Shown piece after piece: positions 1 to 10,187 of a stretch of 64,000 nt of DNA. Below the pieces are notes generated by a model. It saw only the letters and a list, made by a program, of their open reading frames with translations. It had not been told where the DNA came from and did no database searches. The stretch lies in NCBI RefSeq assembly GCF_024385575.1, contig NZ_JANFMV010000001.1, positions 372,001 through 436,000 of the forward strand. Direction: 5' to 3'. How positions within the stretch are numbered: the first letter of the stretch is position 1; each line of letters opens with the position of its first letter. Both the position numbers and the translations under genes were made by a program. The stretch comes from Rhizobium sp. NRK18 (GTDB taxonomy: Bacteria; Pseudomonadota; Alphaproteobacteria; Rhizobiales; Rhizobiaceae).

Positions 1-1
1 G

Positions 2-349
2 AAAATGTACATCCACCCCGAGGTCGCTCCATCATGCCTCCTACTGATGGGGATCACCGATCTCGCACCCGGCAGCATCTGGAACACCATGCCCCCGCAC
101 CTGCATGAGCGGCGCATGGAGGCCTATTGCTATTTCGACCTCGACGAGGCCGACCGGGTGATCCATCTCATGGGCCGGCCGGACGAGACACGCAACCTCA
201 TCGTCGCCAACGGCGACGTGGTACTGTCGCCCGCCTGGTCGATCCATATGGGCGCCGGCACCGGCCCCTACGCCTTCGTCTGGGGCATGACCGGCGAAAA
301 CCAGGCCTATACCGACGTCAACCCGGTTCCTGTGGCGGATTTGAAATGA
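2..349 (+). CDS. kduI: 5-dehydro-4-deoxy-D-glucuronate isomerase, C-terminal part (5' end outside window)
   Basis: Only the last ~115 residues are present; the reading frame is open to the left edge, so the start lies upstream. KduI converts 5-keto-4-deoxyuronate (from unsaturated uronates released by lyases) to 2,5-diketo-3-deoxygluconate. The visible part holds the zinc site: two His and a Glu in PHLHERRMEA and a further His in WSIHMGAG. Their spacing (2, 5 and 42 residues) is identical to the second, complete kduI at 9363-10187. Its stop codon overlaps the ATG of the next gene (ATGA), so the two are translationally coupled. It is a divergent paralogue of the second copy, not an identical duplication. 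Confidence 0.93.
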   Translation, partial: KMYIHPEVAPSCLLLMGITDLAPGSIWNTMPPHLHERRMEAYCYFDLDEADRVIHLMGRPDETRNLIVANGDVVLSPAWSIHMGAGTGPYAFVWGMTGENQAYTDVNPVPVADLK

Positions 350-2877
350 ACGTGGCGATGAAGACCGTGACCGAACAAGACCACCTGCGCCGTCCCCTGC
401 CGGCCGGCGCGCCCGTCACCTACTGGCAGCTCGGCGCGACCGCCGAGGCGCGTTACGATGTGCCGGACCAGCCGATGAAGGGGGAAATGGATCCCTTCTT
501 CTTCCTGACGAAGCACAAGAATTTCATCCCGCACGAATATCCCTGCCGCACGGCCTTTGCCGCAGAGCGCAGAGGCAAGCGACCGGAGGTCGCCGGACAA
601 TTCGCGCTGTCGCGCTTCTGGATGCCCTTCGCTTCCCCACGGGTCGATCTCTCCGGCTTCTGGTTCCGTCCGACGGTCATCGGCACCTGGGCGCGCACCA
701 TGATCTCGGTGAAGGAAGCGGGCACTGCGACGCTCCGGCTCGGCACCTGTGGCGGCGCTGTCCTCTTCGTCAATGGAGCGGAAGCCGGCTGGATGGCCGA
801 CTATGTCCGCAATCTGGAAGCCAAGAAGGAATTTACGGTCGAGCTTGCCGCCGGCGAGAACGAGATCGCGATCTTCTTCGACGATCTCGCCGAGCGTGAT
901 GCTCGCTACTTCTTCCAGCTGGATTACGTCTCCGGCCCCGAGGCCGAGCAGGCGCTGCCGGTTCCGGTCGACGGTGCCGTGGCTGCCGAAATTGAGGTCG
1001 CTCTCGACCGTATGCATTTCGAACGGCCGGTCTATCGCACCGGCGAGGTGGCGCTGACGACATCGGCCGGCATCTCCGTCGATGCCGAGGCGACGGTGAC
1101 GATCGCCGGCGATTTCATGTCGCGCGAAGAGCCAATGAAGGTGTCGCGGACACTGAAGGCCGGGCAATCGCGCATTGCGGTCGGCGAGACGGAAAACCTG
1201 CCGTCCGACTTCCGCCACTTCCATGTCGATCTGTCCGTCGGCGGGTTCACGGCAAGCCGGGTCTTCGGTGTCGAGATCTGCCATGGCGAGCGGCAGGGTG
1301 TCGCGGCATCAGACATTCCCGGTCGTATCCGGGAGACGCTGGACGAGATTTCAGACTACGGGGAACCGGACAATGTGACGGCGCTCGCGCGTCTCGCCTC
1401 GGGCCGCTACGGCACCGACACGGACCGCATGATCGCCGAAACGCTGCCGACCATCGTCGATTGCCACGACTGCGCCGATTTCGCGCTTGTGCCGCTTTTG
1501 TGGTGCCGCACTGCCTATGGCGCCCATATCGCGCCGGAAGTGGTCGCGAAGATCGACGAGGCGATCCTGTCCTACCGTTACTGGATGGATGAACCCGGCA
1601 ACGACGTGCAGTGGTACTTTTCGGAAAACCACGCGCTGCTGTTCCACACGGCCGCCTATCTCGCCGGCGCATTGCTGCCGGACGCGACCTTCCGGCGCTC
1701 GAGACGTTCCGGACGCGATCAGTCCGCGACGGGGCTCGCCCGTGTCCGCGCCTGGCTCGATCACTTCGAAAAGTGGGAAATGGCCGAGTTCAATTCGGCA
1801 CCCTATTTCCCGATCGACCTGAAGGGCCTGACGGCGCTCTTTGCGCTGGCGCCGGATGCGGATGTCCGCGAGCGGGCGCGCAAGGCGATCGTTCGGCTGG
1901 TGACCATCGTCGCGCGCTCGGCGCATCACGGTATCCTGACGGGTGCGCAGGGGCGTTCCTACGAGCACACGCTGCGGGCGGCGGGATCGCTGGAGCTTTC
2001 CGGCATTGCCCGGCTGATCTGGGGGACCGGCAATTACGGTCGCCGGGTGCATGCGCTGCCGCAGATGGCGGTCTGCCTTCGCGATCACGGCCTGGAAATC
2101 CCCGCCGAGCTCGCCGCTGTTGCCGACTGGCGGTCGAACGATGCGCAGGAATGGGTGTTCGCGCAGGGCGAAAACCGCATGGCGCGTCTCTATCACTACA
2201 AGACCGAAGCCTATTCCATCGGCACGGCGGCGCATTACCGCTGGAACGAATGGGGGTATCAGGAAACCGTCCTGCATGTGCGCCTCGGCGACGATCCGGA
2301 TGCGCAGATCTGGATCAACCATCCGGGCGAAACCATTCATTCGGGTTACGGCCGTCCATCCTATTGGGGCGGCTCCGGCAGCCTGCCGCGGCTCTGGCAC
2401 TATCGCGGCCTGGCGGTGGCGATCTTCGAATGCGCACCTGAACAGCCGGACTTCACCCATGCCTGGTTCCCGCGCCAGATCTTCGGTTCTTCGACTGTCG
2501 AGGGTGAGGTTGCGTTTGCCACGTCCGGCAAGGGGCTGGTGCTGCTGAAGGGCGGCTCGGCGCTTCAGCTGGTCGGAGAAGGTCCGACGGCGGGCAACGA
2601 ATTGCGGCTTGCCGGACACAGGGGGACCTGGATCGTCCGTCTCGGCAGCACGGATCACGATGGAGATCAGTCGGCGTTCGCCAAACGCTTCGGTGGTCTC
2701 GCGGTCAAGGAAAATGCCGATGGGACGCTTTCCATCGATGACCCGGAATATGGCCTGGTGACGCTTCATGCCGACGGGCGGATCAGCGCCGAAGGGCGCG
2801 TGCTCGATCCGGCCGGCTGGAGCGTCGAGGGCCATGCAGAAGTTCTGCCGCAGGGGGCGATCGCCACCCGCGGATGA
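346..2877 (+). CDS. Unrecognised 843-aa protein, possible glycan-active enzyme
   Basis: I cannot assign a family with certainty. The start is the ATG that overlaps the kduI stop. There is no signal peptide, so it is probably cytoplasmic. Residues ~70-210 look like a beta-sandwich of the carbohydrate-binding or jelly-roll type (for example FVNG and AAGENEIAIFFDDLAERDAR). Residues ~350-650 look helical and rich in aromatic and acidic residues (for example DVQWYFSENHALLF and GRSYEHTLRAAGSLELSG), like an alpha/alpha-toroid lyase or hydrolase. The C-terminus looks beta-rich again. This layout resembles large polysaccharide lyases and glycoside hydrolases. Its place between kduI and an ABC sugar importer suggests it cleaves an imported oligosaccharide to give unsaturated uronate (inference). 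Confidence 0.6.
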   Translation: MNVAMKTVTEQDHLRRPLPAGAPVTYWQLGATAEARYDVPDQPMKGEMDPFFFLTKHKNFIPHEYPCRTAFAAERRGKRPEVAGQFALSRFWMPFASPRVDLSGFWFRPTVIGTWARTMISVKEAGTATLRLGTCGGAVLFVNGAEAGWMADYVRNLEAKKEFTVELAAGENEIAIFFDDLAERDARYFFQLDYVSGPEAEQALPVPVDGAVAAEIEVALDRMHFERPVYRTGEVALTTSAGISVDAEATVTIAGDFMSREEPMKVSRTLKAGQSRIAVGETENLPSDFRHFHVDLSVGGFTASRVFGVEICHGERQGVAASDIPGRIRETLDEISDYGEPDNVTALARLASGRYGTDTDRMIAETLPTIVDCHDCADFALVPLLWCRTAYGAHIAPEVVAKIDEAILSYRYWMDEPGNDVQWYFSENHALLFHTAAYLAGALLPDATFRRSRRSGRDQSATGLARVRAWLDHFEKWEMAEFNSAPYFPIDLKGLTALFALAPDADVRERARKAIVRLVTIVARSAHHGILTGAQGRSYEHTLRAAGSLELSGIARLIWGTGNYGRRVHALPQMAVCLRDHGLEIPAELAAVADWRSNDAQEWVFAQGENRMARLYHYKTEAYSIGTAAHYRWNEWGYQETVLHVRLGDDPDAQIWINHPGETIHSGYGRPSYWGGSGSLPRLWHYRGLAVAIFECAPEQPDFTHAWFPRQIFGSSTVEGEVAFATSGKGLVLLKGGSALQLVGEGPTAGNELRLAGHRGTWIVRLGSTDHDGDQSAFAKRFGGLAVKENADGTLSIDDPEYGLVTLHADGRISAEGRVLDPAGWSVEGHAEVLPQGAIATRG

Positions 2878-2957
2878 CGAATGCGGTGATGGCCATGGGA
2901 AGGGGCCCTCGCCGGATGCAACCGACGGCACAACGCCGTTCATCGAAGGAGGAGACG

Positions 2958-4223
2958 ATGATGAAGAACAAGACCATAATTGCAGCCGCCGCCATGGCGC
3001 TGATGTCCACGACGGCGGCCTTTGCCGGCGACGTCCGCATCATGTGGTATTCCGATGGCGTCGAAGGAGAGGTTCTCAAGGACCTCATCAGCCGGTTTGA
3101 AAAGGACAATCCGGACATTCACGTCACGATCGACGAGGTGGCCTATTCGGTCATCAAGGAGCAGCTTCCGGTGCAGCTGGCGGCTGGCAACGGGCCCGAC
3201 ATCGCCCGCGTGACGAACCTGAAGTCGCTGTCGCAGTACTGGCTCGACCTGACGCCCTATCTCAAGGACGTCGATTTCTGGAAGAAGAACTACGGTGACC
3301 AGCTCGACTGGATGCGTCCGGACGGATCCGACATCATTCCCGGTTTCATGACGCAGATCACGCTGACCGGCGGTTTTGCCAACAAGACGCTGTTCGACCA
3401 GGCCGGCGTTGCCCTTCCGGGCCCGGATGCGACCTGGGAAGACTGGGCCAAGGCCACGCAAAAGGTCGCCGAGAGCCAGCAGATTCCCTACGCCTTCGCG
3501 ATCGACCGCTCCGGCCACCGCATCACCGGGCCGATGATTTCCTATGGCGCGAACTATATCGGTGCCGACGGCATGCCGGCGCCGCTGGACGACAAGGGCA
3601 AGAAGTTCATCTCCGACCTCGTGGGCTGGACGAAGGACGGCATTGCGGAACGGGACGTCTGGGTTTCTGCTGCAGGAACCACCTACCGTGCGGCAGCCGA
3701 CGACTTCATCAATTCGCAGGTCGCCTTCTACTATGCCGGTTCGTGGCAGATCCCGAACTTCATGACCAAGATCGGCACGGACTTCGACTGGGTCGCCACC
3801 GGAAGCCCCTGTGGCCCGGCTGCCTGCACCGGCATGCCCGGCGGCGCTGGCCTCGTTGCCATGAAGGCCACGAAAAACCCGGAGGACGTCGCCAAGGTGA
3901 TGGATTACCTGGCCTCCACTCCGGTCGCCAAGGAGTTCGCCGAACGGACGCTGTTCCTGCCGTCGAACAAGGAAGTCATCGCCGGCGGCCTCGACTTCAA
4001 GACGGACAACCAGTTCGCCAAGGAAGCGCTCAATACCTTCGTGAAGGCGTCTTCGACGACCGCTCCGGAAGCATTGAAGCTGCCGGGCTGGAAGTGGTCT
4101 GACGCCTATTACGGCGCCCTTGTCAGCCGCGTCAGCCAGGTCATGGCCGGTGAAATGAGCCTCGATGAAGCCTATGGCCGCATCGATCAGGACATTGCCG
4201 ACAAGGTGAAGGAAGCGAAGTAA
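2958..4223 (+). CDS. ABC transporter sugar-binding protein (family 1)
   Basis: 421-aa periplasmic solute-binding protein that delivers a sugar or oligosaccharide to the permeases encoded next. The start at 2958 follows GGAGGAGACG and gives a clean signal peptide (MMKNKTIIAAAAMALMSTTAAFA, cleavage after residue 23); longer readings of the frame add a non-signal leader. The mature part begins GDVRIMWYSDG and has the usual family 1 features, including GNGPDIARV. A Cys pair in CGPAACTGM may form a disulfide. It is the first gene of a binding protein-permease-permease-ATPase set, separated from the permease by a stable hairpin. The genes around it point to uronate- or rhamnose-containing oligosaccharides as substrate (inference). 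Confidence 0.9.
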   Translation: MMKNKTIIAAAAMALMSTTAAFAGDVRIMWYSDGVEGEVLKDLISRFEKDNPDIHVTIDEVAYSVIKEQLPVQLAAGNGPDIARVTNLKSLSQYWLDLTPYLKDVDFWKKNYGDQLDWMRPDGSDIIPGFMTQITLTGGFANKTLFDQAGVALPGPDATWEDWAKATQKVAESQQIPYAFAIDRSGHRITGPMISYGANYIGADGMPAPLDDKGKKFISDLVGWTKDGIAERDVWVSAAGTTYRAAADDFINSQVAFYYAGSWQIPNFMTKIGTDFDWVATGSPCGPAACTGMPGGAGLVAMKATKNPEDVAKVMDYLASTPVAKEFAERTLFLPSNKEVIAGGLDFKTDNQFAKEALNTFVKASSTTAPEALKLPGWKWSDAYYGALVSRVSQVMAGEMSLDEAYGRIDQDIADKVKEAK

Positions 4224-4244
4224 ATCCTCCCTGTCCGACACCAA

Positions 4245-4269
4245 ACGCCGGCGCATCGTGCGCCGGCGT
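4245..4269 (+). other. Intergenic hairpin between binding protein and permease
   Basis: Perfect 11-bp inverted repeat (4245-4255 with 4259-4269) around a TCG loop, made of ACGCCGGCGCA and its complement. No T-run follows, so it is not a classic terminator. Such hairpins after binding-protein genes usually stabilise the upstream message or limit read-through, so that more binding protein than permease is made (inference). Confidence 0.7.
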
Positions 4270-4286
4270 GAAGGAAAGTTTTGATC

Positions 4287-5311
<1,025 letters not shown>

Positions 5312-5312
<1 letters not shown>

Positions 5313-6364
5313 TGTCGGCCATCTCGCGCTTCATTTTCCGCCGCCGTGGTGGCGACGGCTGGCACTGGACCGATATCGTCACCTGGGTGTGGCTGATCGG
5401 CGGGCTGATCATCATGTTCGGTCCGGCTGTCTGGCTGACGCTCTCTTCCTTCAAGTCGCCGGCGGCGCTTTCCAAGTTTCCGCCGACGGTCCTGCCCTAT
5501 GTGACGCAGGAAGTGAAGGTCGAAGGCTTCGACAAGCCGCTGCCGCTCTATGAGGTCACCCTGCCGGACGGCACGACGGCGAAGCTCGTGGAGAAGCGCC
5601 GTGTCGGGATCGTCGCGCAGATGATCGATCCGAAGAACCCGTCGACGGTCTACAAGATCAATATCAACAACCGCAAACCGGTCGACATGATCGAGTTCGC
5701 GACCGAGAACTACACCGAGCCCTTCATCCAGTTCGATTTCCTGCGCTATCTCTGGAACTCGGTGTTCGTGACCGTGATGGCCACCATCATCACGCTGGCA
5801 ATCAATTCGATGGCCGCTTTCGCGCTGTCGAAATACAAGTTCCGTGGCCAGAGCCTGATCCTGATCATCATCGTCGGAACGCTGATGGTACCGCTCGGCG
5901 TCATCATGGTGCCGCTCTATTCGATCGTGTCGGCGCTCGGCCTGTTCAACAATCTCTGGGGCGTGATCCTGCCGACGGTGGCGACGCCGACCGGCGTCTT
6001 CCTGCTGCGCCAGTACATGCTGACGATCCCGGACGAGCTCATCGATGCGGCCCGCATGGACAAGGCGTCGGAGTGGCAGATCTACTGGCGCATCGTGCTG
6101 CCGCTGGCCACGCCGGCGCTTGCCGTGCTTGCGATCTTCTCGGTCGTCTGGCGCTGGAACGATTTCCTCTGGCCGCTGATCGTGCTCAGCCGATCCTCGC
6201 TCTACACGCTGCAGGTCGGCCTGAATGTCTATGCCGGCCAGCTCAACGTCCAATGGCAATACATACTGGCGATGACCGTCGTCACCATGATCCCCGTCGT
6301 CCTCGTGTTCGTGTTCCTGCAGAAGTTCATCACACGCGGCATTGCGACATCGGGTTTGAAGTAG
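5312..6364 (+). CDS. ABC sugar transporter permease (MalG type) with periplasmic insertion
   Basis: 350-aa partner permease, started by an ATG overlapping the previous stop. The EAA loop is present (IDAARMDKASEWQIYWRIVL). Unlike ordinary MalG-type subunits of ~280 aa, it carries a hydrophilic insertion at about residues 55-130 between the first membrane segment and the transport core. The insertion is rich in charged and beta-type sequence (VTLPDGTTAKLVEKRRVG). It would sit in the periplasm and could help dock the binding protein or a bulky oligosaccharide (inference). The ATPase gene follows after 10 bases. Confidence 0.92.
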
Positions 6365-6374
6365 GGAGTGCGGC

Positions 6375-7457
6375 ATGGGCCGGATCACACTGGAAAAAAT
6401 CACCAAGTCCTTCGGCGCGATCAACGTGTTGCATGGCATCGATCTCGATATCCAGGACGGCGAGTTCGTCGTCTTCGTGGGGCCGTCCGGGTGTGGGAAG
6501 TCGACGCTGCTGCGCCAGATCGCCGGCCTCGACAAGCCGACCAGCGGCAAGATCACGATCGACGAGAAGGTTGTCACCGACGTGCCGGCCGCAGACCGCG
6601 GGCTTGCCATGGTGTTTCAGTCCTATGCGCTCTATCCGCATATGAGCGTTCGCCAGAACCTCGCCTTCGGGCTCGAGAACGCCCGCATGCCGAAGTCCGA
6701 GATCGAAAGCCGGATCGCAGAAGCGGCGCGCATGCTTGAGATCGGCGACTATCTGGAGCGGCGGCCGGGGCAGCTTTCCGGCGGCCAGCGCCAGCGCGTG
6801 GCGATCGGCCGCGCGATTGTGCGCAATCCAACGGCGTTTCTGCTTGACGAGCCGCTGTCGAACCTCGATGCGGAACTGCGGATATCGATGCGTGCCGAAC
6901 TTTCCGCCCTGCACAAGCGGCTGAAGACGACGATGATCTACGTCACCCACGATCAGGTCGAGGCCATGACTCTGGCAAACCGCATCGTGGTTCTCCGCAA
7001 GGGGCAGATCGAACAGGTCGGCACGCCTCTGGAGCTCTACAACCGGCCTGCGAACCGCTTCGTCGCCGGCTTCATCGGGGCGCCCAGCATGAACTTCCTG
7101 TCGGGCAGCATCATCGGCACAGGCGCCGAAGGGACGACGATCCGCATTCTCGGCGAGGAAACGCTGACCGTTCCGGTGAAGGCAATGACTGGTGGTGAAG
7201 ACGTGACGATCGGTGTCCGGCCGCAGCACATCCGTCTTGCCGGACCGGATGAGGCCAGCATCGCCGTGACCATCGATCTCGTCGAGGCGCTGGGATCGGA
7301 AACCGTGGTGCATTGCCGGCTATCGACCGGCGAGATCATGCTCGCGGTGCTGGCCGGCCAGCACGAGCTCGTCGCCGGAGATGAAATCCGGCTGAGCTTC
7401 GAGCCGAAGCATCTGCATCTTTTCGACAAGGACGGCTTGCGGCTCGCCGAACTCTGA
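6375..7457 (+). CDS. ABC sugar transporter ATP-binding protein (MalK/UgpC type)
   Basis: 360-aa cytoplasmic ATPase that powers the two permeases just upstream. Walker A is GPSGCGKST (residues 36-44), followed by the signature LSGGQRQRVA, Walker B FLLDEPLSNLD and the switch His in THDQ. The C-terminal ~120 residues form the TOBE-type regulatory domain usual in the MalK/UgpC group. The length is typical. It closes the transporter operon. The downstream 87 bases hold a palindromic hairpin shared with the convergent aldolase gene. Confidence 0.95.
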   Translation: MGRITLEKITKSFGAINVLHGIDLDIQDGEFVVFVGPSGCGKSTLLRQIAGLDKPTSGKITIDEKVVTDVPAADRGLAMVFQSYALYPHMSVRQNLAFGLENARMPKSEIESRIAEAARMLEIGDYLERRPGQLSGGQRQRVAIGRAIVRNPTAFLLDEPLSNLDAELRISMRAELSALHKRLKTTMIYVTHDQVEAMTLANRIVVLRKGQIEQVGTPLELYNRPANRFVAGFIGAPSMNFLSGSIIGTGAEGTTIRILGEETLTVPVKAMTGGEDVTIGVRPQHIRLAGPDEASIAVTIDLVEALGSETVVHCRLSTGEIMLAVLAGQHELVAGDEIRLSFEPKHLHLFDKDGLRLAEL

Positions 7458-7500
7458 TCTCGGAGGGCCGGCGCCGGCCGGCTGATCTTGCCGACACAAG

Positions 7501-7535
7501 AACGGGGAGGCGATGGATCCATCGCCTCGCCGTTT
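7501..7535. terminator. Bidirectional hairpin between convergent operons
   Basis: Long inverted repeat: AACGG and GAGGCGATG on the left pair with CATCGCCTC and CCGTT on the right, with one G-G mismatch and a GATC loop. It lies exactly between the converging ATPase and aldolase genes. T-runs are short on both sides, so it may act as a weak or Rho-assisted bidirectional terminator. Confidence 0.6.
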
Positions 7536-7544
7536 CGTCAGACA

Positions 7545-8357
7545 TTACCAGCCGTAGGACGCGCCCGGCTTCTTGAGAGGAGCAGCCTCGGTGCCGAGAG
7601 ACTGGTCGCGCTCGGCGGCGGCCTGCCGGGCGCCGTTGATCAGCAGCGAGACATCGTTCGGGCCGACCACGAAACGATAGCCGATCTCCTTGAGGTCGGC
7701 CCAGCTGCGGCCGGCGCCGGCGATCGTCGCCAGCAGCTTGCCTTTCGCCAGGCAGCCTTCTTCCGCGCGCTGAATGAGCGCCTGCGGCTCGGCTTCCGTC
7801 AGCCGCTCGAGATGGTTGACCGAGCCCGCGAGATCGTTGGGGCCGATGAAGATCGCGTCGATGCCGTCGATGGAGGCGATTGCGGCAATGTTCTCGACCG
7901 CCTGCACATGTTCGCACTGGACCATCACGAGGACGTCGTCATGCGCTTCCTTCAGGGCGTAGTCGGGCCGCGCGCTGTAATTGGAGGCCCTCAGAATTGG
8001 GGCGGCATAGCCGCGATTGCCACGCGGCGGATAGCGGCAGGCATCGGCGATGATCTGTGCTTCTTCGGGCGTGTTGACGCGCGGCACGATGATCGAACGG
8101 ATGCCGCGGTCGAGGATCTTGTTCAGCATCCAGGGCTGGCTGTTGGGTACGCGCAGGACCGCATGGCCGCCGGCCGCCTCGATGGCGCGCGACATGCCGA
8201 CCCAGGTTTCGAGATCGCCGATGCCATGTTCGCCGTCGATGACGATGACGGGCCAGCCGTTGTAGACCATGACCTCGGCGTTGTCGGCGGAGCCCATCTC
8301 CGCCCAGGCTGCCGATATGAACTCACCGGCCAGAAGCCGCTGCTTTAACGCGTTCAT
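7545..8357 (-). CDS. HpcH/HpaI-family aldolase
   Basis: 270-aa class II aldolase of the HpcH/HpaI (GarL-like) family, which splits 2-keto-3-deoxy acids into pyruvate and an aldehyde with a divalent metal. The family core is visible: VIDGEHGIGDLETW near the N-terminus, VMVQCEHVQAVEN with the metal-binding Glu, and DAIFIGPNDLAGS. The ATG at 8357 follows AAGGA at good spacing; a TTG one codon upstream is also in frame. Next to kduD, whose product is 2-keto-3-deoxygluconate, it may cleave that compound directly or a related rhamnose-derived keto acid (inference). No kdgK-type kinase is in the window. Confidence 0.85.
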   Translation of the reverse strand: MNALKQRLLAGEFISAAWAEMGSADNAEVMVYNGWPVIVIDGEHGIGDLETWVGMSRAIEAAGGHAVLRVPNSQPWMLNKILDRGIRSIIVPRVNTPEEAQIIADACRYPPRGNRGYAAPILRASNYSARPDYALKEAHDDVLVMVQCEHVQAVENIAAIASIDGIDAIFIGPNDLAGSVNHLERLTEAEPQALIQRAEEGCLAKGKLLATIAGAGRSWADLKEIGYRFVVGPNDVSLLINGARQAAAERDQSLGTEAAPLKKPGASYGW

Positions 8358-8376
8358 CAAGAATGTCCTTTATGCC

Positions 8377-8401
8377 GGCGACAGTTTTCGACGCTGTCGC
8401 C
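8377..8401 (-). other. Hairpin in the leader of the aldolase gene
   Basis: GGCGACAG (8377-8384) pairs perfectly with CTGTCGCC (8394-8401) across a 9-base loop. It lies 20 bases upstream of the aldolase start, in the 262-base gap behind kduD. It could be a weak terminator after kduD, a message-stabilising structure or an operator half; the sequence does not decide. Confidence 0.4.
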
Positions 8402-8619
8402 CTTGAGAATGACTTGGGATTTTCACCACGTGGCGAGCCGGCACCGATGGCGGTTCGTCCGGGAGACCAAGTCAGGTTTCGGGATCATAGCGATACCCAT
8501 TTTCAGACAGAATTGCATCATGGAATCAGCTTCGGGATGCCAAAATGCGGCAGGGGCGCCTTGGACAGGAAACCGGTCTCGACACCCCAACCTATACCCT
8601 TGTCGACGAAGCCGAGCGA

Positions 8620-9363
8620 CTACCGCGCCAGCCAGCCGCCGTCGACGTTCAGAACCGCGCCGGTCACGTATTTCGCCGCCCGCGAGCAGAGGTAGACCGC
8701 GGTGCCGGCGATGTCCTCAGCCTCGCCCCAACGGCCGGCCGGGATGCGATCGAGGATCGCCTTGGATCGCTCCGGGTCGTTGCGCAGGGCTTCCGTGTTG
8801 TTGGTGACGATATAGCCCGGAGCGATCGCGTTGACCGTGATGCCGAACTTCGCCCATTCGTTGGCAAGGCCCTTGGTGACGCCGGCCACGCCATGCTTGG
8901 AGGCCGTGTAGGACGGAACGCGGATACCGCCTTGGAAGCTCAGGAGCGAGGCGATGTTGACGATCGCACCCGGCTTTCCTTTTGCGATCAGTTCGCGGCC
9001 GAACGCCTGGCAGGTGAAGAACAAGGCCTTCAGATTGGTGTCGATCACGTCGTCCCAATCCTGTTCGGAAAAATTGACGGCATCCTCGCGGCGGATGATA
9101 CCGGCATTGTTGACGAGCAGGTCGAAGCCGGCATCCTTGAAGATGTCTCTGGCGGCCAACGGGTCGGCGAAGTCGATCAGCAGGCTTTCGGCCGTGCCTC
9201 CGGCCTTTTCGATACTGGCGACGGTTTCATCACAGGCGCGGCGTCCGGCGCAGACAACATGAGCACCGCTGGCGGCCATGGCTTCAGCGATAGCCTGTCC
9301 GATGCCCGTATTGGCGCCGGTGACCAGGGCCTTGCGGCCCTCGAGAGAAAAAAGGTTGAGCAT
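8620..9363 (-). CDS. kduD: 2-dehydro-3-deoxy-D-gluconate 5-dehydrogenase
   Basis: 247-aa short-chain dehydrogenase that reduces 2,5-diketo-3-deoxygluconate to 2-keto-3-deoxygluconate, the step after KduI. NAD(P)-binding TGANTGIG is at residues 15-22, NNAG at 85-88, and the catalytic residues are about Ser139, Tyr152 and Lys156 (YTASK). Length and sequence fit KduD rather than a general SDR. Its ATG overlaps the stop of the upstream kduI, so the pair is translationally coupled. A 262-base gap separates it from the aldolase downstream. Confidence 0.93.
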   Translation of the reverse strand: MLNLFSLEGRKALVTGANTGIGQAIAEAMAASGAHVVCAGRRACDETVASIEKAGGTAESLLIDFADPLAARDIFKDAGFDLLVNNAGIIRREDAVNFSEQDWDDVIDTNLKALFFTCQAFGRELIAKGKPGAIVNIASLLSFQGGIRVPSYTASKHGVAGVTKGLANEWAKFGITVNAIAPGYIVTNNTEALRNDPERSKAILDRIPAGRWGEAEDIAGTAVYLCSRAAKYVTGAVLNVDGGWLAR

Positions 9364-10187
9364 CAGCGCAGGTCCATAGGTTGGATGAAGTCCATGTCGG
9401 TGTAGTCGACATTATCGCCTGCCATCGCCCAGATGAAGGTGTATTTGCCGATGCCGGCGCCGGAATGGATGGACCATGGCGGCGAGATTGCGCCTTCCTC
9501 GTTGCCGATGAAGAGGTGGCGGGTTTCCTGCGGCTCGCCCATCAGGTGCAGCACGCGGGACTTCTCGTCCATGCCCCAGTAGAGATAGGCCTCCATGCGG
9601 CGGTCGTGGATGTGCGAGGGAATGGTGTTCCAGACGGAGCCGTCCTCGAGCGAGGTGTATCCGAGGATCAGCTGGCAGCTTTCCATGACCTTCGGGTGGA
9701 TGAACTGCTTGATGGTGCGCTTGTTGGAATTTTCCACGTCACCCATCTTCACTTCCAGGCAATCGGCCAGCGTGACGAGCTTGGACGGGAAGGTGCGGTG
9801 TGCCGGCGCGGAGGTGATGTAGAAGCGTCCGGCGCCGCTGAAGGTGACCGGGCCCGAGCCCATGCCGAGATAGAGGACGTCGCCGCGCGCCATCTCGTAG
9901 GTCTTGCCGTCGGAAACGACCGTGCCGGCGTCGCCGATGTTGACGATGCCCATTTCGCGGCGGTCGAGGAAGCCGGGCGTCTTTGTCTCGTCCACGTGGT
10001 CGAGCGTCAGCGACTTGCCGGCCGGTACCGCGCCGCCCATGACGAAGCGGTCGTAGTGGGTGTAGATCAGGCGGATCTCGCCATCGGCGAATATGCCCTC
10101 TGCGAGGAAGTTCTTCCGCAGCGCTTGCGTGTCCATGGACTTGGCGTGTTCGGGGTGAATGGCGTGACGTGTCTCGACCTTCAGCAT
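9363..10187 (-). CDS. kduI: 5-dehydro-4-deoxy-D-glucuronate isomerase (second copy, complete)
   Basis: 274-aa cupin-fold zinc isomerase of unsaturated-uronate breakdown. Zinc ligands by spacing are His192, His194, Glu199 and His241 (SHIHDRRMEA and WSIHSGAG), matching the family pattern. The ATG at 10187 is preceded by GGAGG eight bases upstream; the open frame extends further but without a ribosome site. It is coupled to kduD by an overlapping stop and start. This is the second KduI in the window; the partial one at the left edge is clearly diverged, which suggests two parallel uptake routes feeding one pathway. Confidence 0.95.
   Translation of the reverse strand: MLKVETRHAIHPEHAKSMDTQALRKNFLAEGIFADGEIRLIYTHYDRFVMGGAVPAGKSLTLDHVDETKTPGFLDRREMGIVNIGDAGTVVSDGKTYEMARGDVLYLGMGSGPVTFSGAGRFYITSAPAHRTFPSKLVTLADCLEVKMGDVENSNKRTIKQFIHPKVMESCQLILGYTSLEDGSVWNTIPSHIHDRRMEAYLYWGMDEKSRVLHLMGEPQETRHLFIGNEEGAISPPWSIHSGAGIGKYTFIWAMAGDNVDYTDMDFIQPMDLR

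Noticed and set aside
1351..2943. 530-codon minus-strand frame opposite the 843-aa protein
   Set aside because: Although the plus-strand protein is unrecognised, its start coupling to kduI, protein-like composition and the antisense character of the other frame favour the plus strand.
8403..8807. Small plus-strand gene in the kduD-aldolase gap
   Set aside because: The frame has no ribosome site, continues antisense into kduD and its translation is basic and unlike a protein; the gap is better explained as leader and hairpin.
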